NCBI GenBank assembly: GCA_020635905.1
Contig: JACJYV010000001.1
Coordinates: 1,178,001 to 1,242,000 of the forward strand
Direction: 5' to 3'
Source: Bacteroidia bacterium
Lineage (GTDB): Bacteria; Bacteroidota; Bacteroidia; J057; JADKCL01
Length of the DNA: 64,000 bases
Under the pieces are notes generated by a model. That model ran no database searches. It was given only the letters and a program-made list of their open reading frames with translations, and had not been told where the DNA came from. Below, piece by piece: positions 1 through 8,634 of the stretch (its first letter is position 1; every line of letters starts with the position of its first letter). Position numbers and translations under genes: made by a program.

Positions 1-2167
1 TGCTGAACCAGGTCAGATCCAGGCCTTTGACTGGCTTCCAGATCAGGCCTGCGCCAGCGATCAAATTGGGGGAAAAGGCAATATCCGTGTTCCCCAACTG
101 GTTTTCGACTTCGCTGTAGGTGTCGTAATCGAAAATAAATTCAGAAAAATTGGAAATTTTATTCTGACTCAGAGTTGCATTTGCAAACAGGCGCAGATTA
201 TTCAACAAATCCACTCCCCCATCCACTTCGAGGCCCGCACGGAAACTGTTGGGAATATTCACCCGATTATACGCCCCCACATCGTTGATCTGGCCGGTCA
301 GGACCAGCTGGTCTTTGTACAACATGTAGTAAAGGTTGGCGCTAAAGGAAAATTTCGATCCCTGGTGACGGTATCCCAACTCAAAATCGTGGAGAAACTC
401 TGGGCGGGGACGACTGGTGGTCGAGGACTGCACATAATCCTGGCGGCTGGGTTCGCGGCTGCCTTTGGCATAAGAAGCATACAGGCTTTTGCTCTGATCC
501 AAACGATAGGTAAGCCCGGCTTTGGGATTGAAAAAGGTGAGATTCACCTGCTGATCCACCTGGTTGGCGTTGCTGTCGAAGCCCAAAAAGGAATAACTGA
601 TCTGGCGAAGCTGCAGGTCGCCGTAGAGGAAAATCTTGTCGGTCAGTCCATAAGTGGCGCGGCCATACACATTAAAATCCTTTTTGATGCCTGTGTTTTC
701 GTAATAACGGTCGTAAATGCTGGAATTGGAAGCGTATTGAGACCAGATAATGTCGCCAAAATGTCCGCCGTCATAATAATTCCAGGCCCCGCCAAGGCTG
801 GCTTCCAGACGCTTTTTGCTGTTATAATTGAGGGAATAAACCACCCCGTAAAAGTAATTATCCAGCCATTGCCGCCGAATCAGATCGGTATTTCTAACCG
901 TATCACCTCCCAAAATCACGTCCTCCAGACCGTAATCAGCCAAGGCTTCGCCCTTGCGAAATTGCTCATAATAGCCCTTGCCCCGGGTATAGTGAAGGGT
1001 GGCATTTGCGGTCAGTTTTCCGTTGAAATTATGGGAAATAATGCCCTGAAAGTGGTTTTGGGTGTAATCATCCACCTCGTTGGCATAGGTATAGTAGTTG
1101 TAGGTGCGGGAATTTGAATTGAGCAGGTTGGCTGCATCGGCCGAATCGAGGTAATTATTGGCAATGTAATCGTTCATACCTGCTATATCCCCCTTGACCC
1201 GCGACTCAGGGGTGCCGTACCAGGATTGGTAAGTGCGCTCGTGGCCCAGCATGGCATTGACTTTGACCGTGGTTTTATTGCCATAATAGCCTCCATTGAG
1301 GTAAAGGGAAGTGAGATTGGAGGCGGCCCGATCCAGAAATCCGTCGCTGGTGACCCGGGAAAGGCGGGCATTGAAGGCAAATTTTCCGCCCAAAAGGCCG
1401 GTCCCGGCTTTGAAAGTATTGCGCCAGGTATTGAAAGAGCCCATTCCGCTGGAAAGTTCGCCATACGGCTCTGAGCTGAGCTGGTCAGTCTGGACGTTGA
1501 GGCTGGCACCAAAGGCGCCAGCGCCATTGGTGGAGGTGCCCACTCCGCGCTGAATCTGAATATTTTGCACGGAAGAGGCAAAATCAGGCAGGTCCACCCA
1601 GTAAACACCCTGTCCTTCAGAGTCGTTGAGAGGCACCCCGTTGATGGTCACATTGACCCGGGTGGCATCGCTGCCCCGCACCCGGATGCCCGTATAGCCG
1701 ACCCCGGCACCCGCATCTGAAGTGGTCACCACAGAAGGAGTTTGGCGCAGGAGGAAGGGCAGATCCTGGCCCAGATTATACTTTTGTAGCTGTTCTTTTT
1801 CCACCGTGGTGGCGGTCATGGGTACATTATCTCCAGCCCGCAGGGCGATGATTTCAGTGCAAAAGGTAACATCTTTGGGTTCCTCCAGGGTAATCTCCAA
1901 AAAAAGATCGCTGTTCAGCTCAATTTCCTGTTCATAAGGCTCATAACTCACATGACTCACTTTTAAGACTAGCTTGCCCGCAGGCACGTTTTCGATGCGA
2001 AAATTGCCGTCCTGATCTCCATTATTTCCCATGGAGGTGCCTTCAACCCAAACGGTGGCAAAGGGAACGGGTTCGCCCTCAAATATTACCTTTCCAGAGA
2101 CAGTAAACTGCGCGGAAAGGGTTTCAGCCAGCAGCAAAAACAAGATCAACCAACCTGTGCTTTTCAT
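1..2167 (-). CDS. TonB-dependent receptor, probable thiamine uptake (partial, C-terminus off window)
   Basis: The frame is open from an ATG at 2167 to the window edge (722 codons, no stop), so the C-terminus is missing. A signal peptide (MKSTGWLILFLLLAETLSAQ) precedes a carboxypeptidase-regulatory-like domain at about residues 20-100. The plug domain follows at about 120-230 (LPFLLRQTPSVV, GIRVRGSDATRVNVTINGVP, IQRGVGTSTNGAGAFGA), then beta-barrel strands. Such receptors import scarce nutrients across the outer membrane using TonB energy. The substrate call rests on the TPP riboswitch in the leader: TPP-controlled outer-membrane receptors are known in Bacteroidetes as thiamine-uptake candidates. 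No inner-membrane partner is visible because the downstream side lies outside the window. Family call very secure, substrate inferred. Confidence 0.93.
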   Translation of the reverse strand, partial: MKSTGWLILFLLLAETLSAQFTVSGKVIFEGEPVPFATVWVEGTSMGNNGDQDGNFRIENVPAGKLVLKVSHVSYEPYEQEIELNSDLFLEITLEEPKDVTFCTEIIALRAGDNVPMTATTVEKEQLQKYNLGQDLPFLLRQTPSVVTTSDAGAGVGYTGIRVRGSDATRVNVTINGVPLNDSEGQGVYWVDLPDFASSVQNIQIQRGVGTSTNGAGAFGASLNVQTDQLSSEPYGELSSGMGSFNTWRNTFKAGTGLLGGKFAFNARLSRVTSDGFLDRAASNLTSLYLNGGYYGNKTTVKVNAMLGHERTYQSWYGTPESRVKGDIAGMNDYIANNYLDSADAANLLNSNSRTYNYYTYANEVDDYTQNHFQGIISHNFNGKLTANATLHYTRGKGYYEQFRKGEALADYGLEDVILGGDTVRNTDLIRRQWLDNYFYGVVYSLNYNSKKRLEASLGGAWNYYDGGHFGDIIWSQYASNSSIYDRYYENTGIKKDFNVYGRATYGLTDKIFLYGDLQLRQISYSFLGFDSNANQVDQQVNLTFFNPKAGLTYRLDQSKSLYASYAKGSREPSRQDYVQSSTTSRPRPEFLHDFELGYRHQGSKFSFSANLYYMLYKDQLVLTGQINDVGAYNRVNIPNSFRAGLEVDGGVDLLNNLRLFANATLSQNKISNFSEFIFDYDTYSEVENQLGNTDIAFSPNLIAGAGLIWKPVKGLDLTWFS

Positions 2168-2270
2168 ATTCAGTAAATTTTGAAAGGAATGTGAAAACGA
2201 CAGGAGAAATCCCGCTCCCGAAGGGAGAGGTGGCAAAAACCAAGGATTTGGGAGACAAATTCTTCATAAA

Positions 2271-2345
2271 CTTCCTACGCCAGCATTACCTGGATCAGGT
2301 TTTAGGGTATAATCTCAGCCTGTGTATTAAGGCACCCCTGTCGCC
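2271..2345 (-). promoter_or_regulatory. TPP (thiamine pyrophosphate) riboswitch
   Basis: Read on the minus strand the segment carries the conserved THI-box blocks in order: CAGGGGTGCC, then GGCTGAGA, then ACCC, then ACCTGATCCAGGTAATGC and finally CCAGCGTAGGAA-like TGGCGTAGGAA. These correspond to the pyrimidine- and pyrophosphate-sensing arms of the TPP aptamer. It ends about 100 bases before the receptor ATG at 2167. A small CTCCC-TTC-GGGAG hairpin lies in the leader between them but has no U-run, so control of translation is as likely as termination. Confidence 0.95.
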
Positions 2346-2346
2346 A

Positions 2347-2354
2347 CAAAGGTA
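2347..2354 (-). promoter_or_regulatory. -7 promoter element for riboswitch/receptor transcript
   Basis: On the minus strand this reads TACCTTTG, a perfect match to the Bacteroidota -7 consensus TAnnTTTG. It sits just upstream of the riboswitch, so the transcript would begin at about the first base of the aptamer. No clear -33 TTTG was seen at the usual distance. Confidence 0.55.
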
Positions 2355-2418
2355 TAAATTTTTAACAGAAGTTTTACAGGTTTTCCCCAACCAGCCAAAG
2401 GATCACCCGTACTAAGGT

Positions 2419-2426
2419 TAAATTTG
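2419..2426 (+). promoter_or_regulatory. -7 promoter element for TetR-like/ABC1 operon
   Basis: TAAATTTG matches the Bacteroidota -7 consensus TAnnTTTG and lies 55 bases before the ATG at 2482. No convincing -33 element was found. Confidence 0.45.
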
Positions 2427-2481
2427 TGCAGGCCAAACGAAATTGAATTTTATTGGTTAATCTTCTATCAGTCTAAAACCC

Positions 2482-3126
2482 ATGAGTGAAAATCTACTGA
2501 CCCTCAAAAGCAAAGCCCGGGAAGCCTGGGTAAAATTTTATCAAACCCGCGGCGTGACCGCCCCCAATCTGGCCGCGGTGGCGGCTTCTTCCGGCCTGTC
2601 CGCCTCGGATTTGCATGCCCTCTACGGAAAAATCGAAGAACTGGAGGCTGATGTGTGGCTGGGTTGGCTGGAAACCACCTTGTTTCGCCTGCAAAGTTCT
2701 GAGGAATATCCCGAATACATGGCCCGCGACAAAGCCCTGGCCTTTTTTTATACCTTCATGGAGGTGGTGGGTCCCAATCGCACCTACATCAAAACGGCTT
2801 TCAATCAGGCTTCATTCCGCCGCTACCATCCTTACTTTTTGCATTCTTTCCGCAAGGGATTTGACCAGTATGTGCAAACCCTGTTGAAAGCTGGCCGCGA
2901 AAATCAGGAGATCATGGACCGCATGCTGGTTGATCAGGCCTATCCGGAAATATTCTGGATGCAATTCATTTTTGTGCTCAATTACTGGCTCAACGACAAA
3001 TCAGACGGGGCCTCTCAAACAGATGCCGCGATTGAAAAGGCCGTTAACCTGTGTTTTGACCTGATCGGCCACACCCCGCTGGATTCTATTCTGGATTTTA
3101 GCAAATTCCTTTTTCAGAAAAACTGA
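2482..3126 (+). CDS. TetR-family-like protein (C-terminal domain type)
   Basis: A 214-residue protein. The first 50 residues resemble a TetR helix-turn-helix (GVTAPNLAAVAASSGLSASDLHALY), but the usual GxxxxY/F-x-H/Y recognition pattern is weak. The rest is a helical ligand-binding-type domain rich in aromatic residues (YMARDKALAFFYTFMEVV, FWMQFIFVLNYWL). The stop is followed after two bases by the ATG of an ABC1-type kinase, so the two are almost certainly one operon and this protein may regulate or partner the kinase. DNA binding is not certain, given the poor HTH. Start ATG 2482 fits the promoter element upstream. Confidence 0.7.
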   Translation: MSENLLTLKSKAREAWVKFYQTRGVTAPNLAAVAASSGLSASDLHALYGKIEELEADVWLGWLETTLFRLQSSEEYPEYMARDKALAFFYTFMEVVGPNRTYIKTAFNQASFRRYHPYFLHSFRKGFDQYVQTLLKAGRENQEIMDRMLVDQAYPEIFWMQFIFVLNYWLNDKSDGASQTDAAIEKAVNLCFDLIGHTPLDSILDFSKFLFQKN

Positions 3127-3128
3127 CC

Positions 3129-4427
3129 ATGAAAGAACAGGACAGCATTCCTACCAGCAAGGTTCAACGGGCCTCCAAATTCCTGCAAACCGGGGCCAAA
3201 GTGGGACGAAATTACATCAAACACTATGCCCGCAATGTGGTGAAGCCTGGTTCGGGCCGCGAGCAACTCGACAAGGATAATGCCGAGGATATTTACGCCT
3301 CGCTGAGTGAACTCAAAGGCAGCGCCCTCAAAGTCGCCCAGATGATGAGCATGGACCAAACTGTGCTCCCAACGGCTTTTATCGATAAATTCACCCAGGC
3401 TCAGTATAATGCGCCGCCCCTCTCCTATCCACTGGTGGTCAAGACTTTTCGCAAGTATTTTCAAAAAGATCCCACCGAAATTTTCGACACCTTCACCCAG
3501 TCAGCGGTCAATGCAGCCAGTATGGGACAGGTGCACAAAGCCACTCTGAATGGCCGGGAACTGGCGGTCAAAATCCAATATCCGGGCGTGGCCGAAAGCG
3601 TGCATTCCGACCTAAATATGGTCAAGCCCCTGGCTTCCAGACTCTTCAACATCAACCTGAAGGAGATGGAGCAGTATGTGGAGGAAATTGAGGAAAGGTT
3701 GCTGGAAGAAACAGATTATATCCTTGAACTGGAACGTTCGCGCCGCATCAGCGCGGCCTGCAGCCACCTGGAAGACCTGGTATTTTCGAAATATTACCCT
3801 GAAATGTCCTGCGAGCGCATCATTGTCATGGACTGGATCCACGGCATGCACCTGGATAAATTTCTCCTCACCGAGCCTTCCCAGGAACTGCGCAACCGCA
3901 TTGGACAGGCCCTGTGGGATTTTTATGAGTTTCAGGTGCACAACCTGGGCGAACTCCATGCTGATCCCCACCCGGGCAATTTCCTGATCACCCCCGAAGG
4001 GAAAGTGGCGGTGCTGGATTTTGGCTGTGTGAAGGTGATTCCAGAGGAATTCAGAAGGCCATTTTTCGAATTGCTGCAAAGCGATATTCTGGACAGGGAA
4101 GACGAATTGCTGACCATTTTCCGCAAACTGGATTTCATTCTGGAAAGCGATACCCAAAAAGAAAAAGACATTTTCATTCCTATTTTCAAGGAAATGATTG
4201 AGTTGCTGGGCCGTCCCTTTCACCACGACACCTTCGATTTTGGTGACGCCAATTACTTCAAAACCATCGCCGAAACGGGCGAGCGCATCGGCCGCATGAA
4301 AGAAGTGCGCCAGTCCAAAAGTCCGCGCGGCAGCCGCCACGGCATCTACCTCAACCGGGCCTATTTCGGGTTGTACAATACCCTGCACCAGCTAAAAGCC
4401 AATATCCGGACCAGGCCGAAGTTTTAG
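3129..4427 (+). CDS. ABC1/AarF/UbiB-type atypical kinase
   Basis: A 432-residue protein of the ADCK/UbiB protein-kinase-like family. Visible motifs in order: the KxGQ-like segment LKGSALKVAQMMS (about 60-75), the Ala-rich nucleotide loop AASMGQVHKA (about 130), the lysine motif LAVKIQYPG, the acidic pair EETDYILELE, the catalytic loop LHADPHPGNF (about 278) and the metal-binding VLDFG (about 296). Family members act as ATPases/kinases in isoprenoid-lipid and ubiquinone biology, but the substrate here cannot be read from the sequence. Two bases separate it from the TetR-like gene upstream, indicating co-expression. No transmembrane segment is obvious. Confidence 0.92.
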   Translation: MKEQDSIPTSKVQRASKFLQTGAKVGRNYIKHYARNVVKPGSGREQLDKDNAEDIYASLSELKGSALKVAQMMSMDQTVLPTAFIDKFTQAQYNAPPLSYPLVVKTFRKYFQKDPTEIFDTFTQSAVNAASMGQVHKATLNGRELAVKIQYPGVAESVHSDLNMVKPLASRLFNINLKEMEQYVEEIEERLLEETDYILELERSRRISAACSHLEDLVFSKYYPEMSCERIIVMDWIHGMHLDKFLLTEPSQELRNRIGQALWDFYEFQVHNLGELHADPHPGNFLITPEGKVAVLDFGCVKVIPEEFRRPFFELLQSDILDREDELLTIFRKLDFILESDTQKEKDIFIPIFKEMIELLGRPFHHDTFDFGDANYFKTIAETGERIGRMKEVRQSKSPRGSRHGIYLNRAYFGLYNTLHQLKANIRTRPKF

Positions 4428-4497
4428 TGGCCGTGGTTGTTAGTTGGTAGTTTCTGGTTTGTCGTGGTTAACAAGGGACAGCCCCCTTCGTGTGGAC

Positions 4498-4566
4498 AAA
4501 CCGCAAACTGTAAACCGTAAACTGTCCGTAAACCGTAAACAGTAAACCGTCCGTAAACCGTAAAAA
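4498..4566. repeat. Degenerate heptanucleotide tandem repeat (AAACCGT-like)
   Basis: About nine near-copies of a 7-mer (AAACCGC, AAACTGT, AAACCGT, AAACTGT, then AAACCGT, AAACAGT, AAACCGT, AAACCGT), interrupted twice by an extra CCGT. It fills most of the gap between the ABC1 kinase gene and fhs. The bases before it (4430-4460, variants of GGTTGTTAGTTGG and GGTTTGTCGTGG) are also degenerate simple repeats. No coding potential. Confidence 0.8.
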
Positions 4567-4608
4567 ATCTTATATTGGCTCCTGAAACAAAAAATCAGGA
4601 CCCATCCC

Positions 4609-6291
4609 ATGAAAAAATACCTCTCTGATCTCGAAATTGCCCAGGCAGCCGTCATGCAACACATTCGCAAAATCGCTGAAAAACTAGGCGTAAGCGAAGA
4701 TGATCTGGAAATGTATGGCAAATACAAGGCAAAACTGCCCCTGAATCTGATCGATGAGGAAAAGATCAACCAGCACAACCTGGTGCTGGTAACGGCCATT
4801 ACGCCCACGCCTGCGGGGGAAGGCAAAACCACTACCTCAATTGGCCTGACTGAAGGCCTGAACAAGATCGGCAAGCAGGCCATGGTGGTGCTGCGTGAGC
4901 CCTCTTTGGGACCTGTGTTTGGAGTAAAAGGTGGCGCGGCAGGCGGCGGATACAGCCAGGTGGTGCCCATGGAAGACATTAACCTGCACTTTACGGGTGA
5001 TTTTTCGGCCATTGAGAAAGCCAATAACCTGCTTTCAGCCATGATTGACAATAATATCCAGAATTCGAAACGGAATCTGGGCATCGATCCGCGTACCATC
5101 GCCTGGAAACGGGTGATGGACATGAACGACCGCGCTCTGCGCGACATCGTGATTGGCCTGGGCGGCGTTTCCGGGGGCGTACCCCGTCAGGATGGATTCA
5201 ATATCACGGCCGCTTCTGAGATCATGGCCATTCTCTGCCTTTCCAAAGACCTGGCCGACCTCAAGGAAAAAATTGGCAACATCTACGTGGGCGACACCAC
5301 GGGCGATAAACGCCCCATTTTTGCCCGCGACCTCAACGCCCAGGGCGCCATGACCGCGCTGCTCAAGGATGCGATCAAGCCCAATCTGGTGCAAACCCTG
5401 GAAGGCAATCCGGCCATCATTCACGGCGGCCCCTTCGCCAACATTGCCCAGGGCACCAATTCCGTAATCGCCACCAAAATGGGCCTGACCCTCTCGGACT
5501 ACGTGGTTACTGAAGCCGGCTTTGGCGCAGATCTGGGAGCGGAAAAATTTCTCGACATCAAATGCGGCTATTCGGGCCTTTCCCCCAAAGCCATTGTGCT
5601 GGTGGCCACCGTGCGGGCCCTCAAATACCACGGCGGGGCCGACCTCAAAGACCTCAAAACGCCCAATGCCGCGGCCCTGGCCAAAGGTCTTCCCAATCTG
5701 GAAAAACACATCGAAAACGTACGCCAATACGGCCTGCCCTGCGTGGTGAGCATCAATAAATTTGTTTCCGACACCGAGGAGGAACTGACCCTGATCCGCG
5801 AATGTTGTGAGCGGCTGGGTGCCCTCTTCGCTACGGGCGAAGGCTGGGAATTTGGCGGTGAAGGCATGAAAGATCTGGCTCAGCAAGTGGTTTTGGCGGT
5901 AGAAAGCTGCAAAGGCCGCTATCAGCCTGTGTATGACTGGAACAGTTCGCCCCAGGAAAAAATTTCAGCCATTGCCACCAAAATTTATGGCGCCAACTCG
6001 GTGGAATACAGCCCCGAAGCCCAGCGCGACCTGAAGCGGGTGGAACGCCTCAACCTGAGCCACCTGCCCGTGTGCATGGCCAAAACCCAAAGCTCATTTT
6101 CCGACAATCCCAAACTGATTGGCCGCCCCACGGGCTTTGACGTAACGGTACGCGAAATCGAAATCGCCGCAGGCGCGGGCTTCATCATCCCCATTCTGGG
6201 CAGCATGATGCGTATGCCAGGATTGCCTGCCACGCCCGCGGCAGAAGGGATTGATATTGATGGAAATGGAGTGATTACGGGATTGAGTTGA
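4609..6291 (+). CDS. fhs: Formate-tetrahydrofolate ligase
   Basis: A 560-residue monofunctional 10-formyl-THF synthetase, the usual family length. It joins formate to tetrahydrofolate with ATP, giving 10-formyl-THF for purine and one-carbon metabolism in the cytoplasm. The P-loop is TPTPAGEGKTTTSIGL near residue 65. Other family blocks follow: REPSLGPVFGVKGGAAGGGY, LHFTGDFSAI, the RVMDMNDRALR region and TEAGFGADLGAEKF. The C-terminus ends in the conserved PGLPATPAAEGIDID. The gene stands alone on the plus strand, preceded by the heptamer repeat and possibly a weak -7 element (TATATTGG near 4573). Confidence 0.98.
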   Translation: MKKYLSDLEIAQAAVMQHIRKIAEKLGVSEDDLEMYGKYKAKLPLNLIDEEKINQHNLVLVTAITPTPAGEGKTTTSIGLTEGLNKIGKQAMVVLREPSLGPVFGVKGGAAGGGYSQVVPMEDINLHFTGDFSAIEKANNLLSAMIDNNIQNSKRNLGIDPRTIAWKRVMDMNDRALRDIVIGLGGVSGGVPRQDGFNITAASEIMAILCLSKDLADLKEKIGNIYVGDTTGDKRPIFARDLNAQGAMTALLKDAIKPNLVQTLEGNPAIIHGGPFANIAQGTNSVIATKMGLTLSDYVVTEAGFGADLGAEKFLDIKCGYSGLSPKAIVLVATVRALKYHGGADLKDLKTPNAAALAKGLPNLEKHIENVRQYGLPCVVSINKFVSDTEEELTLIRECCERLGALFATGEGWEFGGEGMKDLAQQVVLAVESCKGRYQPVYDWNSSPQEKISAIATKIYGANSVEYSPEAQRDLKRVERLNLSHLPVCMAKTQSSFSDNPKLIGRPTGFDVTVREIEIAAGAGFIIPILGSMMRMPGLPATPAAEGIDIDGNGVITGLS

Positions 6292-6327
6292 GGGGGATTT
6301 TTCTACTGCCTCCCACTTAAAATTTGC

Positions 6328-6789
6328 TCAATTCCCCTTAAACCAGCTTACCAGCTTTTCGCGGTCAGCTTCGCTGAGGCGTGCTTCAGGATGGGCCCAG
6401 GTAAAAGAGGCCATGGGCATTTCGCCTGCTTCAACCATTTCTTCGCATTCCTCTTTTTTGTGGTCTTTGCGCTTTTGCTCATAACTGCCCCATTTGGAGA
6501 AATTGAGGTGCTTGCGGCCTCCGTTAATGTGGTTTTGCAACCAAAAAGAAACAGGTGCCACCCGCGAATACCAGGGGTATTCGGTCTCAAACGAATGGCA
6601 ATCGTAGCAGGCCTCTTTGATCAGCACGGCTACATCTTGGGGCGGTGACTCCACCATCATATAATCGTCTGCGGGGACCATTTCGGGAACGGAACGATCC
6701 ACAGGGATAAACTGGATCAACACCAAGGCGACCACCAGGCCAAGGGCGATCTTTTTCCAATGCGTTTTGAAGAGACGGGTCAATTTCAT
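6328..6789 (-). CDS. Haem-binding domain protein (single CxxCH, membrane-anchored)
   Basis: About 153 residues from the ATG at 6789; an in-frame codon 27 bases upstream is also possible, but MKLTRLFKTHWKK followed by a hydrophobic segment (IALGLVVALVLIQFI) is a natural start. The mature part faces the periplasm and carries one CYDCH haem motif near residue 60. The conserved ETEYPWYSRVAPVSFWLQNHINGGRKHLNFSKW block follows, typical of the haem_bd family common in Bacteroidota. A later Met in GEMPMASFTWAHPEA may be the distal ligand (inference). Probable electron-transfer or sensor role. It converges with fhs. Confidence 0.9.
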   Translation of the reverse strand: MKLTRLFKTHWKKIALGLVVALVLIQFIPVDRSVPEMVPADDYMMVESPPQDVAVLIKEACYDCHSFETEYPWYSRVAPVSFWLQNHINGGRKHLNFSKWGSYEQKRKDHKKEECEEMVEAGEMPMASFTWAHPEARLSEADREKLVSWFKGN

Positions 6790-7054
6790 TCTGCAATATG
6801 GATATTTTTCCCACAAATGAAAGAGGAGATAAAGGCAAAAATTTCCAGCTTAAAATCGTATCAGGCGTTCACATGGGGGGTAATATAAATTTCTGGATGG
6901 AGTTTGGGTGGAATTGGTCATATTTCAATCCAATATCCAAATCCCAAAAAATACGTACCTTTCAGAAAAAGATTATGGAAGTGAATTGGCGGGAATTTTT
7001 TGAATCTTTAGTCCGCGAGAACGTAATCAAACCCTTAAAATAACCCTCCACAAA

Positions 7055-7849
7055 TTGCACCTCACTTCGATCCACATTTACCCCATCAAATCCCTGCACG
7101 GGATTTCCCTGCCTTCGGCAGAAATTACCCCCACAGGCCTGCGTTACGACCGAAAATGGATGCTGGTGGATCAGCAAGGTCACTTTCTGACTCAAAGGGA
7201 ATTTCCGCTCATGGCCGTTTTACGGATGAATCAGGCTCCCGAAGGGTTGCAGGTTTTTCACCCGGGCAGGCCCTCTGACACACTGCAAATCCCCTACCAT
7301 TCCCCTCAAAATGAACCCCTTCAGGTGCAGATCTGGAATGACGAGGTGACTGCTTTTCGGGTGAACAAAGAGGCGGATGCCTGGTTTTCGCAACAGTTGA
7401 GAACCTCCTGTTCGCTGGTGTTTTTTGGCGAAGGCAGTGACCGGCAGGTTAATCCACAATATGCTCCCTCCCCTACCCAAACCACCTTTACAGACGGTTA
7501 TCCCTATAATATTTTGGGAGAGGCCTCTCTGCAGGACCTGAATGACAGACTTGAAAAACCCGTAGGATTTGAGCGGTTCCGCCCAAATTTCACTTTTGCA
7601 GGCGGCTTGCCCCTTGGAGAAGACCACTGGGGTAAATTTCGGGTGGGGGAAGCTCTCTTTGAACGAGTCAAACCCTGTCAGCGCTGTTCCATCCCGACCA
7701 TCAACCAAACCACAGGGAAGGCAGGGAAGGAACCCACTGCCACCCTGGCCAAATACCGCGCCCGCGACCATAAAGTGTATTTTGGTCAGCACCTGATCTG
7801 CCACCAGGGTAGCAAGGTCAATGTGGGAGATGAAATTGTGCTTTTGTAG
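7055..7849 (+). CDS. MOSC domain-containing protein (YcbX/mARC type)
   Basis: A 264-residue protein with an N-terminal MOSC beta-barrel domain (IHIYPIKSLHGI, LRYDRKWMLVDQQGHFLTQRE) and a C-terminal MOSC domain. The latter contains FRPNFTF, then VKPCQRCSIPTINQTTG with the conserved Cys that in the family ligates the molybdenum cofactor. Family members detoxify N-hydroxylated bases or other N-oxygenated compounds with an electron donor; no fused ferredoxin domain is present. The start is a TTG at 7055, chosen because residues directly after it (HLTSIHIYPIKS) match the expected N-terminus and no ATG is available. Confidence 0.9.
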   Translation: MHLTSIHIYPIKSLHGISLPSAEITPTGLRYDRKWMLVDQQGHFLTQREFPLMAVLRMNQAPEGLQVFHPGRPSDTLQIPYHSPQNEPLQVQIWNDEVTAFRVNKEADAWFSQQLRTSCSLVFFGEGSDRQVNPQYAPSPTQTTFTDGYPYNILGEASLQDLNDRLEKPVGFERFRPNFTFAGGLPLGEDHWGKFRVGEALFERVKPCQRCSIPTINQTTGKAGKEPTATLAKYRARDHKVYFGQHLICHQGSKVNVGDEIVLL

Positions 7850-8196
7850 GCAAATTTTACCCTTAATCAATCTCCAACTCTGTGTCCTCCTTCCTTCCGT
7901 GCCCGCTCTGGAGGAAACCCAAAATCTCAGTGGCCCTTCGTGTATAAAACAACCACCCCAACAAAAGCGAAAGCTTTCAATCAAAAATCTTCGTGACCTT
8001 CGTGTTCCTTGGTGGACTTTGTGTTGAAACTACCCATAAACATAAAGCCTCTTGACCACTCCAATTGGCTCCTCCATAGGAGTGCCTTTGGCATGCGGCT
8101 TAAGATTCGTCCTCCATGGTAAAAAACATCCAAATTTGCCTGAAACCCAAAAAATCCTCCTGTCCGTCCATTGCAAAATCCTGCCTATATTTGTAT
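7850..8196. other. Intergenic region with degenerate tandem repeat
   Basis: No gene is supported in this gap. Around 7987-8027 there is a degenerate run of roughly 9-11-base units on a CTTCGTG/CTTTGTG theme (CTTCGTGAC, CTTCGTGTTC, CTTGGTGGA, CTTTGTGTT). Similar simple-repeat filler occurs in other gaps of this window. The last bases (8186-8193) hold a promoter-like TATATTTG. Confidence 0.55.
8186..8193 (+). promoter_or_regulatory. -7-like element directly before Rrf2 gene
   Basis: TATATTTG is a perfect TAnnTTTG match, but it ends only three bases before the ATG at 8197. If used as a promoter, the message would be nearly leaderless; otherwise the match is chance. Confidence 0.3.
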
Positions 8197-8607
8197 ATGC
8201 TTACCAAGCGCGCCAAATACGCCATCAAAACCCTGCTCTTCCTCTACGAAAATGAGGAAGAAAGCCCCTGGTCGGCCAAGGCCATTGCAGTACGGGAACA
8301 AATTCCCTACAAATTTCTGGAAAACATCCTCCGTGAACTGAAACAGCACAAGATCCTGCGCAGCGAGCGCGGGGCCGAAGGAGGATACAGCTTTGCCCAA
8401 AGTCCTGATCTGATCACGGTGGCCAGTATCGTGCGCATTGTGGATGGCCCCATCGCCCTCATTCCCTGCGTCTCTGAGAATTTTTATGAAAAATGTACAG
8501 AATGCGTGAGCGAGGAAACCTGCAAGATCCGCAAACTTTTCGCCATGCTGCGGGCCGAAATGCTGCCTCTCCTCGACAAAACCATTCCTCAATTGTCTGC
8601 CCTTTGA
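8197..8607 (+). CDS. Rrf2 family transcriptional regulator with Cys cluster
   Basis: 136 residues from ATG 8197 (MLTKRAKYAIKTLLFLYEN, the canonical Rrf2 beginning). An upstream in-frame ATG at 8116 would add an unrelated tail and is rejected. The winged helix spans about 1-70 (SAKAIAVREQIPYKFLENILRELKQHKILRSERGAEGGY). Four cysteines at about 99-116 follow the spacing C-x8-C-x2-C-x5-C, suggesting an Fe-S cluster or thiol sensor. Relatives include IscR, NsrR and CymR; sulfur control is plausible because the next gene is a PiT-type permease that could carry sulfate (inference). A large palindrome between the two genes is a candidate operator. Confidence 0.92.
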   Translation: MLTKRAKYAIKTLLFLYENEEESPWSAKAIAVREQIPYKFLENILRELKQHKILRSERGAEGGYSFAQSPDLITVASIVRIVDGPIALIPCVSENFYEKCTECVSEETCKIRKLFAMLRAEMLPLLDKTIPQLSAL

Positions 8608-8634
8608 TATTTTTTTGAATTTAATTCATACTAA

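Noticed and set aside
365..1117. 250-codon plus-strand frame at the left end
   Set aside because: It is antisense to the TonB receptor, whose minus-strand frame is open throughout and has plug and barrel motifs.
6798..7043. 81-codon plus-strand frame between the haem protein and MOSC genes
   Set aside because: Most of it covers the promoter-like region, has no domain or signal, and ends just before the MOSC start.
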